Shown here one piece after another: positions 45,109-53,370 of a stretch of DNA of 64,000 nt. The stretch is from Thiothrix subterranea (GTDB lineage: Bacteria; Pseudomonadota; Gammaproteobacteria; Thiotrichales; Thiotrichaceae): contig NZ_CP053482.1 of the NCBI RefSeq assembly GCF_016772315.1, positions 2,046,001 to 2,110,000 of the forward strand. The letters run 5' to 3'. How positions within the stretch are numbered: the first letter of the stretch is position 1; each line of letters starts with the position of its first letter. The position numbers were made by a program, and so were the translations under genes. The notes below the pieces were generated by a model. The model saw only the letters and a list, made by a program, of their open reading frames with translations. It was not told where the DNA came from and searched no databases.

Positions 45109-45981
45109 ATGCATGTATTGCCAATGAACCTAGCTGACGAACCGTTAGCCAAAACTTTTCCCATTGCCGCGCTGTTGCATCTAGCACTGATTTTCGGCGT
45201 GGGCTTTCTCCCAGAAATTAACCAGAATACTCGCCTTGCACCTGTATTGGACATTACCCTCGTGCAAACGCATTCGGCAGAAGCGCCCGATGTGGTGGAT
45301 TTCATCGCGCAAGCCAACCAGCAAGCCAGTGGCAGCAGCGATGAAGCCAACCGCCCGCAAAGCCCGCTGTCTTCGCTTTTGCCGATCGAAACCAGTGGCG
45401 AATCGCCGGTGCAATCCGAAGCCGGTTCCCCCGACACGCCGCTGAAATTGACCCCGCAAATCCTCACCACCAAGGGCGAAACCTTCAAGCGCGTCGAGAA
45501 AACCCCGGAACAGCCGGTAGAGGAAGAAGACGTGCCGGTGGCGGATGAACGCACCGATGCCACCGAAGAAATTGCCCAATTACTCGCCGAAATGGATGAA
45601 GACGAAGCGCGTTACGCCCGCCGCCCGCGCATCCATTTCATTGATGCCGTGAGTGCTAAAAGTGCGGTGGAAGCGGAATACATTGATGCCTGGGTGAAAA
45701 AAATTGAGCGCATCGGCAATATCAATTTCCCCGAAGAAGCCATTATGCGCAACCTCAGTGGCAAACTTATCCTCAATGCCACGCTGGATCATGGCGGGCG
45801 TGTCGTTGACGCGCAAATTAGTCTATCATCAGGGTATGACGTGCTGGACAAAGCCGCGCTGCGCATTATTAAACTCGCAGGTCCTTACCCCGCATTGCCT
45901 GATGAAATTCGCCGCAAGTGGGATCAATTAAACATCACTCGCACGTGGATTTTCCACAGCGGAACCCTGAATACCCAATAG
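45109..45981 (+). CDS. tonB: TonB-family energy transducer
   Basis: A 290-residue protein with an N-terminal membrane helix (FPIAALLHLALIFGVGFLP), a Pro/Glu-rich periplasmic spacer of about 130 residues and a C-terminal TonB domain (INFPEEAIMRNLSGKLILN, VSLSSGYDVLDKAALRII-like). TonB links the ExbBD proton channel to outer-membrane receptors. The order tonB-yqgE-ruvX-pyrR is the conserved gammaproteobacterial cluster; exbBD are not here. The first ATG is used; one 15 bases later is possible. Confidence 0.87.
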   Translation: MHVLPMNLADEPLAKTFPIAALLHLALIFGVGFLPEINQNTRLAPVLDITLVQTHSAEAPDVVDFIAQANQQASGSSDEANRPQSPLSSLLPIETSGESPVQSEAGSPDTPLKLTPQILTTKGETFKRVEKTPEQPVEEEDVPVADERTDATEEIAQLLAEMDEDEARYARRPRIHFIDAVSAKSAVEAEYIDAWVKKIERIGNINFPEEAIMRNLSGKLILNATLDHGGRVVDAQISLSSGYDVLDKAALRIIKLAGPYPALPDEIRRKWDQLNITRTWIFHSGTLNTQ

Positions 45982-45988
45982 CCAGAGC

Positions 45989-46570
45989 GTGATCGAAACA
46001 ACCGTGACTCAAGATACCTTCAACTTGCGTAATCATCTGCTGATTGCAATGCCGAGCATGGGCGACCCCAACTTCGAGCACACGGTCAGCCTGATCTGCC
46101 AACACGATGAATTCGGCGCGTTTGGTGTGACCATTAATCGCCCGCTGGATATGACCGTGGGCGAGTTATTTGAGCAACTCGACATTGTGATTGACGACCC
46201 GCACATTGCCGGGCAATACGCGCTCAGTGGCGGCCCGGTGCAAGCCGAACAAGGTTTTGTCTTGCATGACGGCGACCGTAACTGGGATAGCACCTTGCGC
46301 ATCAGTGACGATTTAGCGCTCACTTCATCACGCGATATTTTGCAAGACATTGCACACGATCGCGGCCCTGCACACTTTTTGCTGTTGCTGGGCTGTGCGG
46401 GTTGGAGTCCGGGGCAACTCGAACACGAAATCAAAGAAAATGCTTGGTTAACCTGCGCTTCCACTGCGCCGATTTTATTCGAGATGCCGTATCAGGAACG
46501 CTGGCGCGGTGCGGCACGTACTCTTGGTGTGGATTTGAACTTATTAGGGGTTATGGCGGGTCACGCATGA
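45989..46570 (+). CDS. yqgE: YqgE/AlgH family protein (UPF0301)
   Basis: A 193-residue cytoplasmic protein with family blocks LRNHLLIAMPSMGDPNFEHTV, GAFGVTINRPLDMTVGELF, LSGGPVQAEQGFVLH and LLGCAGWSPGQLEHEIKEN. AlgH/YqgE affects alginate and other regulation, but no biochemical activity is agreed. A GTG start is used. The stop overlaps the ruvX start as ATGA, so translation is coupled. Confidence 0.93.
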   Translation: MIETTVTQDTFNLRNHLLIAMPSMGDPNFEHTVSLICQHDEFGAFGVTINRPLDMTVGELFEQLDIVIDDPHIAGQYALSGGPVQAEQGFVLHDGDRNWDSTLRISDDLALTSSRDILQDIAHDRGPAHFLLLLGCAGWSPGQLEHEIKENAWLTCASTAPILFEMPYQERWRGAARTLGVDLNLLGVMAGHA

Positions 46571-47013
46571 GTCACATGACGGTGCTAGGCTTTGATTACG
46601 GCAAGGCAAGAATTGGCGTGGCGATTACCAATACCGTCACCGGGATTGCTACCCCGCAGTCGACCATTCAAGCGCACGACGGTGTACCCGATTGGAATGC
46701 GATTAGCCGTTGCCTGCAAGAATGGCAGCCGAAGCGCTTGGTGGTGGGAATGCCACGCAAACTGGATGGTTCGGACAGCGCCATGCAAGAGCCGATTTTA
46801 CGCTTTATCCGCCAATTGGAAGGGCGTTATCACCTGCCAGTTGACGTGGTAAGCGAACAACTCTCATCACTGGAAGCGGAACAACGCTTGAAACAAGCCC
46901 GCCAAGCCGGACGCAAGCGCAAAGTGCGTAAAGAAGAAATTGACCAAATAGCAGCGACGATCATTCTCGAAAGCTGGATGCAGGAATACACCCATGGACA
47001 ACAAGAACTATAA
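46567..47013 (+). CDS. ruvX: Putative pre-16S rRNA nuclease / Holliday junction resolvase RuvX
   Basis: A 148-residue YqgF-fold protein. The first catalytic Asp is in LGFDYGKARIGVAI, the second acidic group in SEQLSSLEAE and the last Asp in IDQIAATIILESW. YqgF processes the 5' end of pre-16S rRNA and has been proposed as a resolvase. The usual DER(L/F)TT motif reads SEQLSSL, so one conserved Asp/Arg pair is changed while the Glu is kept. The start is the ATG overlapping the yqgE stop. Confidence 0.92.
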   Translation: MSHMTVLGFDYGKARIGVAITNTVTGIATPQSTIQAHDGVPDWNAISRCLQEWQPKRLVVGMPRKLDGSDSAMQEPILRFIRQLEGRYHLPVDVVSEQLSSLEAEQRLKQARQAGRKRKVRKEEIDQIAATIILESWMQEYTHGQQEL

Positions 47014-47500
47014 TATCAACGAATTACTCGACCAGCTCGAACAACAAACTCGCGCATGGATGCAAGTCCACCAGATTACCAATCCGGTAATGGTCGGCTT
47101 ACACACCGCAGGCGTTTGGGTCGCCCAAGCCCTACACCAACGCTTAGCAATTAGCGAAGCACTCGGCGAACTCAGTGCTACTTTCTACCGCGATGATTTC
47201 AATCGGGTCGGTTTGCATCGCCAACAAAAACCGTCGCATTTGCCGTTTGAGATTGAAGGTCGCCATGTATTGCTGGTGGATGATGTGGTCTACACGGGGC
47301 GTACTTTACGGGGCGCAATGAACGAATTGTTTGATTTTGGTCGCCCTGCCAGCATTACTGTGATTGCGCTGATTGCGCGTGAAGGGCGTGAGTTACCGAT
47401 TGAACCGCAAATCAATGCGTTGCGTGAAGAACCGGGCAGTGGTTTCCGTTATCAAGTCAGTGGCCCCGAGCCACTGAGTCTGCAATTGGTTAAAATATGA
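46994..47500 (+). CDS. pyrR: Bifunctional pyr-operon regulator / uracil phosphoribosyltransferase PyrR
   Basis: A 168-residue PRTase-fold protein with the PRPP loop LLVDDVVYTGRTLRGAM, the flexible-loop region LSATFYRDDFNRVGLH and the PyrR-specific LVGLHTAGVWVAQAL-like N-terminal block. It attenuates or activates pyrimidine genes and has weak uracil phosphoribosyltransferase activity. It overlaps ruvX by 20 bases. pyrB, normally next, is replaced by a histidine phosphatase gene. Confidence 0.93.
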   Translation: MDNKNYNINELLDQLEQQTRAWMQVHQITNPVMVGLHTAGVWVAQALHQRLAISEALGELSATFYRDDFNRVGLHRQQKPSHLPFEIEGRHVLLVDDVVYTGRTLRGAMNELFDFGRPASITVIALIAREGRELPIEPQINALREEPGSGFRYQVSGPEPLSLQLVKI

Positions 47501-47507
47501 ACGAGTC

Positions 47508-48140
47508 ATGACAGAAATTCCAGAAACCCCATCCCCTGACACAGTTACTACGCCGACAACGGTTGACTTATTACGCCACGGGCAAGTTGTGACCCCTGAT
47601 TTGTTTTGCGCGCCTAGTAACGAACCGCTTGGCAATCATGGCTGGAAACAACTTGCCATCGCCACCAATCCGGGGAAGTGGGACATCGTAATCAGCTCCC
47701 CCAGCCGCCGTTGCCACGATTTTGCCCGCTTATTGGCGCAGCGCCTCGATTGTCCGTTTGTGGTCGATGCGCGGTTTGGGGAAATGGATTTCGGCGATTG
47801 GATCGGCAAAACCCACACCGCCATCTGGGAACAAGACCCAGAACTCATGCAACACTTGTGGTATCAGCCGCGCCGCTTTATTGCCCCCAATGGCGAAGCG
47901 ATGGAAGATTTCATCGACCGCGTGCAAGCAGGCTGGCAGGATTTGCAGAACATTTACGCGGGGCAAAACGTGTTACTGCTGACTCATGCGGGCGTGATTC
48001 GGGTGGTGTTGGCAAAAGTGCTCGACATCCTTTACCAGCGTAGCTTGCGCTTTGAAGTGGGCTACGCGCAGATTACGCGGGTGCGCACTTACCCTGACGG
48101 GGAAACCTCATTGGTCGGGCACGGTTTGCCACACGCCTGA
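47508..48140 (+). CDS. Histidine phosphatase family protein
   Basis: A 210-residue enzyme of the phosphoglycerate-mutase-like superfamily: catalytic His in DLLRHGQV, Arg in ISSPSRRCHDFA, acidic residues in RFGEMDFGDWIGKT and second His in LLLTHAGVIRVV. The EMDFGDWEG-type motif is common in alpha-ribazole phosphatase (CobC) and PhoE-like enzymes, but no cobalamin genes are adjacent and the substrate is unknown. It follows pyrR by seven bases and is the last gene of the operon. Confidence 0.87.
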   Translation: MTEIPETPSPDTVTTPTTVDLLRHGQVVTPDLFCAPSNEPLGNHGWKQLAIATNPGKWDIVISSPSRRCHDFARLLAQRLDCPFVVDARFGEMDFGDWIGKTHTAIWEQDPELMQHLWYQPRRFIAPNGEAMEDFIDRVQAGWQDLQNIYAGQNVLLLTHAGVIRVVLAKVLDILYQRSLRFEVGYAQITRVRTYPDGETSLVGHGLPHA

Positions 48141-48146
48141 CACGTT

Positions 48147-48626
48147 TTAAACCGGCAATACCCCTTTCTGAAACACCAACGCGCCGGTTTCTGTCCGCAA
48201 TTTGCCGTGCAACACACCTTTAGCGGCAAAGTGGTAATCGCCCGCCTTGAGGTGCAAGTCCCCCAACCACATTTCGCCTTCGAGCATAATGCACTCTTCA
48301 TCGTAGGGGTGCGGATGCCCTGGCATTTCAAACCCCGGTTCCAACCGTGCCAAATACGTGACCACCGGGGAATGCGCACTTTGGTGCAAGATTTTGATTG
48401 CTGCACCGGGGACAGCGTGTATCCATTCCCCTTCCGCCGCGCGAATGGTTTGGAAACCCGGTGTCAGGCACGCGCTTTCTGCCGCCACTTTTTCCAGCAT
48501 AGCGGTGCGCATCCGCAGTTTCAGCGCGGCTGGCACTGTCGCACTGGCGTGGTGTTCTGCCAATAATGCTACTACGTCCGCGTCCAATGCGTCTGTCATT
48601 ACGTTGTTGTCGTCATTGCTGTTCAT
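48147..48626 (-). CDS. ChrR-like cupin protein, probable anti-sigma partner
   Basis: A 159-residue protein with an N-terminal helical segment (ALDADVVALLAEHHA) and a C-terminal cupin with metal ligands in GHPHPYDEECIMLEGEMW, then GDYHFAAKGVLHG. It resembles the ChrR anti-sigma family, which senses singlet oxygen and holds its ECF sigma factor. The N-terminal zinc motif HxxxCxxC of classical ChrR is absent, so the binding mode may differ. Its ATG overlaps the sigma stop codon. Confidence 0.8.
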   Translation of the reverse strand: MNSNDDNNVMTDALDADVVALLAEHHASATVPAALKLRMRTAMLEKVAAESACLTPGFQTIRAAEGEWIHAVPGAAIKILHQSAHSPVVTYLARLEPGFEMPGHPHPYDEECIMLEGEMWLGDLHLKAGDYHFAAKGVLHGKLRTETGALVFQKGVLPV

Positions 48627-49204
48627 GACACACCTCTGTCTGGAAAAGAATCCGCCAAGGCGGCGCGTAAAATCGCTTGCGCCCGCCGTAACTGTGTTTT
48701 GATTGTCCCTAACGGTTCGCCGGTATGCGCGGCGATTTCCTGATGGCTCAAGCCTCGATAGAACGCCAATGCAATCAATTGGCGTTGCGGCGCATCCAAT
48801 AATTGCAAGGCAGTTTGCAAGGCACTGTCCGCTTCCACCGTCAAGGTTAACTCGAGCGGGTTGGGCGTAGCGGTATCGGCTGCCTCGAAATCATCGCTCA
48901 ATTCCACTTGCTGTTTGGTGGTGGCAGACTCTTTGCGCAGTGCATCAATTGCACGGCTGTGTGCCATCATCAACAACCATGCCAGCGGGGTAGCACGTTC
49001 GGCGCTGTAACTGCCCGCTGCCCGCCACACTTGTAAATACACATCGCTGACAATCTCTTCCGCCAACGCCGGATTCGCGGTGACTTTGAGCGCAACGGCG
49101 TACACCCTGCCCACGGTTGCATCGTAAAAACTGCCCAATGCCTGTTGATCACCCCGCTGTACTTGTGCCAGCAAAGGGTAAAGTTCGGCCTGATCGTGTG
49201 CCAT
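48623..49204 (-). CDS. ECF-type RNA polymerase sigma factor
   Basis: A 193-residue sigma factor with region 2 (YAVALKVTANPALAEEIVSD, VYLQVWRAAGSY) and region 4 helix-turn-helix (QLIALAFYRGLSHQEIAAHT, GEPLGTIKTQLRRA). Together with the overlapping ChrR-like cupin gene it forms a sigma/anti-sigma pair, probably answering oxidative or photo-oxidative stress. The order sigma then cupin matches rpoE-chrR loci (ECF11-like), but the group is inferred. The target promoter is not evident here. Confidence 0.92.
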   Translation of the reverse strand: MAHDQAELYPLLAQVQRGDQQALGSFYDATVGRVYAVALKVTANPALAEEIVSDVYLQVWRAAGSYSAERATPLAWLLMMAHSRAIDALRKESATTKQQVELSDDFEAADTATPNPLELTLTVEADSALQTALQLLDAPQRQLIALAFYRGLSHQEIAAHTGEPLGTIKTQLRRAQAILRAALADSFPDRGVS

Positions 49205-49260
49205 TCATGCTCTCCCGCAAAATGATTTTGTGAGTCTAGCACAGGGGCATTGCATCCCGA

Positions 49261-49307
49261 ATTTTAAAAAATAAGCCTGACGGATGAGGGGGAATCCTGT
49301 CAGGCTT
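49261..49307 (-). terminator. Intrinsic terminator for the diheme cytochrome gene
   Basis: AAGCCTGAC (49273-49281) pairs with GTCAGGCTT (49299-49307); read leftward the stem is followed by a T-rich run (TATTTTTTAAAA). It lies 44 bases after the end of the leftward cytochrome gene. Confidence 0.85.
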
Positions 49308-49350
49308 TAAAACCCCAGCCCTAGAGCCAGGGGAGTGTGTTGCGGAACGC

Positions 49351-51228
49351 TTATTGTTGAGTGGTACGGCTACGCAAGTATTCGGTCAACGCTTCACGCC
49401 CGGCACTGCCATCACCATCGCCCAGATACGGCCCCACTTGCGGCTCACCCGTGGCACTCAAGCCCGGAAAGTAAAACGGATGCGGTGATTCTGTGCCGCG
49501 TGCGGGGTCAAGCAGTTTGTTCAAACCGGCAGCAGCAGTTGCCCCGCCAACGGAACCGTCATGCAGGAAATCATCCTTGGCATTCAAGTCCAGCAACAAC
49601 GGTTTGGCGTAACCCGGTTTTGACCCCGGCGCACTGACGGGTTCACCGCGAATACTCGCATCCAACACCACCAGTGACAGGTCGTAATTCGGGTCAGCAC
49701 CTGCCAGCGTTTTCTGGATATTGGTAATGCCTTTGTCCGAACGATCCAGCAAGGTCAGCAGATTATTGCTGTAAGGGCGGTACAATTGTTCGAGTGGGCG
49801 CACAAAACTTTCCACCGCCTTATCCGGTGCAGTATGGCAGGCAATGCAATTTGCCCCACCCGCAGCGCGTGGCATCATGAAAATCTGTTCGCCCAATGCC
49901 ACTTTTTCAGGATTCAAACCCGCCGGAGCAGCAGGCGATTGCAATTGATCGGTGTATGCCCGCAATGCTTGCAATTTGTTCTCATCCACCCGCAAACCCA
50001 CCGGGCCAGTCGGCGAACCTGCCGCCATGCCGGTAGTATTCGCGGTCACAAACGGCTTGATGGCGTCGGAAGTCGTGGCATCGGGTATCACATGGGTTGC
50101 CCGCAACACCGTTTCATAACGTTCGGCAATTTCATCCCCCACCGGCCCTGCGAGGAAGTTCAGGAAAGCACGCCCGTCTTTGGTCAGTAAGCTGGTCGGG
50201 TCGAGTGCCACGGTGTATACCAGATTGTTGAAATCATCCAGTTTCTCAAACGCGCCACTGCTACCCCACGGCGCAGCAAGGTCGGTACGGAAAAACGGCG
50301 GGATGTACGTGGCATTGCCGATACCATCCGGGGTCGCGTCAAACGAGCTAATCGGGTAATGGCGCAAGCCTTCAGCGGTCATGCCTGTCAGGTATTCGCG
50401 GGCAGCGGCGGTTTGATCTGCAATCGAATCGCTGCTTTTAATACCGGCGAAACTGCCACGCCCTAGGGTTGCATCGCCCAGCGCGTCATACGACAGTTGC
50501 AGGAACGGCAAATACGCCAGCGGGTTTTCTGCCGCTGCAAAAATTGCCCCAACATCCAGCTTTTCCGCAATCACGCCATCGACTTGTTTGCCGACCGAAC
50601 CGGGGCCTGCAAACCCCGCAGGCACGATGGAATTATCGGTAGCCGCATGGCACAAGGAGCACGATACCCCGATGCGGTCGCCCACCAGCGGGTTGAAAAC
50701 GCTATCATTTTTGAACGCGGGATCACTGCCCAAGGGTTTGCGCTGACCTGCCGCATCGAAGGGTACAACCCCGATGACTGCGCCTTCGTTGATCAAGGCA
50801 AGGGTCACTTCCGGCTTGGCCAGCACGGTGTCGCTGGGGGATGTGCCTGCCTTGATTTGATCTAACGCGCCCACTAAGGCGGTGGCTGTCCCCGGCGATA
50901 GGGCTTCGACATTCACGTTCAGCCCCAGATTCAGGGCATCCAGCGGGGTGACGCCTGCGCCCGCCAAGCCTTGCGGCAAGCGCATGGCATCTGTCCAGAA
51001 ACGTTCGTTGCCGAAGGTTTCGTAGCTGAATACGCTTTTGCCCAAAGCGACGGGGGAAACGGCTGGCGGGGCAGGTGTCACAGGCGTCACGGGTGTGGGG
51101 TTCGGGTCGGGGGTGACAGTCGCGTTATTGCTGCTGCCGCCATTGCAGCCACTCAGTAAGGCTGCCAGTAATACGCTGGCACCGCCCACACGCGGATAGG
51201 TGAGATTACGTCGGCTAAAGTTGTTCAT
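49351..51228 (-). CDS. Diheme cytochrome c peroxidase-like lipoprotein
   Basis: A 625-residue lipoprotein (lipobox LLSGCNGG, then a Pro/Val/Thr linker). Two CxxCH heme sites are visible: CSLCHAATD near 191 and CIACHTAPD near 461, with a downstream FLHDGSVGG block as in the diheme cytochrome c peroxidase family (MauG/CcpA-like). It is about twice the normal CcpA length. It probably reduces peroxides or moves electrons at the envelope. The second of two ATGs (51228) is best placed relative to GGAGAG. The N-terminal SRRNLT looks Tat-like, unusual for a Sec-dependent c-type protein. Confidence 0.85.
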   Translation of the reverse strand: MNNFSRRNLTYPRVGGASVLLAALLSGCNGGSSNNATVTPDPNPTPVTPVTPAPPAVSPVALGKSVFSYETFGNERFWTDAMRLPQGLAGAGVTPLDALNLGLNVNVEALSPGTATALVGALDQIKAGTSPSDTVLAKPEVTLALINEGAVIGVVPFDAAGQRKPLGSDPAFKNDSVFNPLVGDRIGVSCSLCHAATDNSIVPAGFAGPGSVGKQVDGVIAEKLDVGAIFAAAENPLAYLPFLQLSYDALGDATLGRGSFAGIKSSDSIADQTAAAREYLTGMTAEGLRHYPISSFDATPDGIGNATYIPPFFRTDLAAPWGSSGAFEKLDDFNNLVYTVALDPTSLLTKDGRAFLNFLAGPVGDEIAERYETVLRATHVIPDATTSDAIKPFVTANTTGMAAGSPTGPVGLRVDENKLQALRAYTDQLQSPAAPAGLNPEKVALGEQIFMMPRAAGGANCIACHTAPDKAVESFVRPLEQLYRPYSNNLLTLLDRSDKGITNIQKTLAGADPNYDLSLVVLDASIRGEPVSAPGSKPGYAKPLLLDLNAKDDFLHDGSVGGATAAAGLNKLLDPARGTESPHPFYFPGLSATGEPQVGPYLGDGDGSAGREALTEYLRSRTTQQ

Positions 51229-51413
51229 CATGGCTCTCCAATCGTTCGTTATCAGGATTCGGGCAGCGCTGGTATCGACATGTCTTGAGGTATTACGCAA
51301 GCGCGTGACAACTGGATTGGTGTTTGTGCCATTTTGTGCAGAAAAAAGTGAAACGGCTCACTATTTAGGGAATACTGCTGGCTTAGTGTCTCGGTAAGTA
51401 TTAGGGAAAAATC

Positions 51414-53312
51414 ATGGCATACGCATTGAAGCATTTATCATCAAGCACGGACAAACCTCGCCCCTTACTCAAGTGGGTCGGTGGCAAGTCGCAGTTGCTC
51501 GATGAATTATTCAACAAAATGCCAAAACGCTATGGTCGTTACATCGAACCCTTCATCGGCGGAGGGGCATTATTTTTTGCGTCTCAACCCCAAAACGGCT
51601 TAATCGCTGATAGCAATCCCGAACTCATCAATTTGTATCAGGCGGTCGCTGACGATGTGGAAGCGGTGATTAAGCATCTGGCGCAATTTCGCTACGATAA
51701 AGAGCAATTTTACGCCGTCCGCGCTTGGGATTGGCACAGCCTCGAACCGAGTTTAGCTGCGGCTCGCACCATTTACTTAAACCGTACCTGTTTTAACGGC
51801 TTGTATCGGGTGAATAAGCAAGGGCAATTTAATGTGCCATTTGGTCGTTACACCAACCCCACGATTTTGGATGCTGATAACCTGCGGAATGCGGCGACTT
51901 TGCTGCAACATACCCAGATTGTGTGCGCGGATTACAAAACCGTTTTGCGCGAACATACCCAACCCGGCGATTTTGTATTTCTCGATCCGCCTTATTTGCC
52001 GGTATCCACTTACGCCGATTTTAAACGCTATACCAAAGAACAATTTCACGAAGAAGATCATATCGAATTATCCAGCGAAGTCATGCGCCTGCATGAATTG
52101 GGTTGCCATGTGGTCTTAACCAATGCGAATCATCCATTGGTGCATGAGTTGTACGGCGCTTTTACCTTGGATGTCTTGCAAACCAAGCGTTATATTTCCT
52201 GCCAAGGTAAAAAGCGCGAAGGGCAGGATGTGATCGTCAGCGTTCCCCCGAAAAAACAGTTTCAGCTCAAACTCGTTACCGCCTTGCCGATACAAATGAG
52301 TAAATACCCCTCTACCCGTTACATGGGATCGAAAAATAAATTGTTGGATGCGATTTGGAGTGTGGCTTCGCAGTTTGAATTTGACACCGTACACGATTTA
52401 TTTGCCGGTTCTGGCGTGGTGAGTTACTTGTTTAAAACGCAAGGTAAACAAGTGGTTAGCAATGACTATATGGCAATGTCTCACACCATTAGCAAGGCCC
52501 TGATTGAAAATAACGATGTCACTTTGAGCAGTGCTGCCGCGCAAGCGTTATTGGATACACCAACGCTCGGTGATGGTTTTGTGGAGACGACCTTTCAAGG
52601 TTTGTATTTCAACGATGACGACAACCGTTTAATTGACCGTTTGCGGGCGAATATCAAGCTGATGGCTGATCCGTATCAACAAGCGATTGCGCGTGCTGCG
52701 TTGATCCGGGCTTGTGTTAAAAAACGCCCGCGCGGTATTTTTACGTATACGGGGGAACGTTACGACGATGGGCGTAAAGATTTAAAACTCACGTTTGCCA
52801 CACAATTTTTAGAAGCAGTTACCACGTTGAATGCGGCGGTTTTTGATAACGGTAAACAAAACCGCTCATTGCATAAAGACGCGCTGGAAGTTTCCTCGAA
52901 AGGTTGCGATTTGGTGTATCTTGACCCACCTTATTATTCGCCTTACTCCGACAATGAATACGTGCGGCGTTACCATTTCGTCGAAGGCATTGCCCGCGAT
53001 TGGCAAGGTGTGGAAATTCAACAACACACCCAAACCAAAAAGTTTAAGTCTTACCCAACGCCATTTTCTTCACGCCAAGGCGCGACAGCCGCATTTGATA
53101 CCTTGTTTAAGCGTTTTAAAGACAGCATTTTATTGGTTTCCTACTCGTCCAATAGTCAGCCCACGCAAGAAGAAATGTTAGCCTTAATGGGTAAATACAA
53201 AACGCATGTGCAAGCCATTCCGGTCAACTACCGCTACTCAATGGGCAATCAACAGCACAAAGTCGGGGATAACAAGAATCAGGTCACAGAATACCTGTTC
53301 GTGGGGTATTAA
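51414..53312 (+). CDS. Two-domain DNA adenine N6-methyltransferase (M.FokI-like fusion)
   Basis: A 632-residue protein with two complete D12-class methyltransferase units. Unit 1: LKWVGGKSQLLDELF, FIGGGALFF, FNGLYRVNKQGQFNVPFG and FLDPPYLPV (about 190). Unit 2, after about residue 298: TRYMGSKNKLLDAIW, DLFAGSGVVSYLF, YLDPPYYSPYSD (about 504). Such fusions, like M.FokI, methylate both strands of an asymmetric site, each unit taking one strand. AGGGAAA precedes the start. No nuclease is recognised beside it, so it may be solitary or paired with an unknown protein in the AT-rich operon. Confidence 0.9.
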   Translation: MAYALKHLSSSTDKPRPLLKWVGGKSQLLDELFNKMPKRYGRYIEPFIGGGALFFASQPQNGLIADSNPELINLYQAVADDVEAVIKHLAQFRYDKEQFYAVRAWDWHSLEPSLAAARTIYLNRTCFNGLYRVNKQGQFNVPFGRYTNPTILDADNLRNAATLLQHTQIVCADYKTVLREHTQPGDFVFLDPPYLPVSTYADFKRYTKEQFHEEDHIELSSEVMRLHELGCHVVLTNANHPLVHELYGAFTLDVLQTKRYISCQGKKREGQDVIVSVPPKKQFQLKLVTALPIQMSKYPSTRYMGSKNKLLDAIWSVASQFEFDTVHDLFAGSGVVSYLFKTQGKQVVSNDYMAMSHTISKALIENNDVTLSSAAAQALLDTPTLGDGFVETTFQGLYFNDDDNRLIDRLRANIKLMADPYQQAIARAALIRACVKKRPRGIFTYTGERYDDGRKDLKLTFATQFLEAVTTLNAAVFDNGKQNRSLHKDALEVSSKGCDLVYLDPPYYSPYSDNEYVRRYHFVEGIARDWQGVEIQQHTQTKKFKSYPTPFSSRQGATAAFDTLFKRFKDSILLVSYSSNSQPTQEEMLALMGKYKTHVQAIPVNYRYSMGNQQHKVGDNKNQVTEYLFVGY

Positions 53313-53370
53313 TGAAACCATGGTTATTTGGTAATACCCCTATGTGTCAAGCTACCTAACCGAATTTAAA

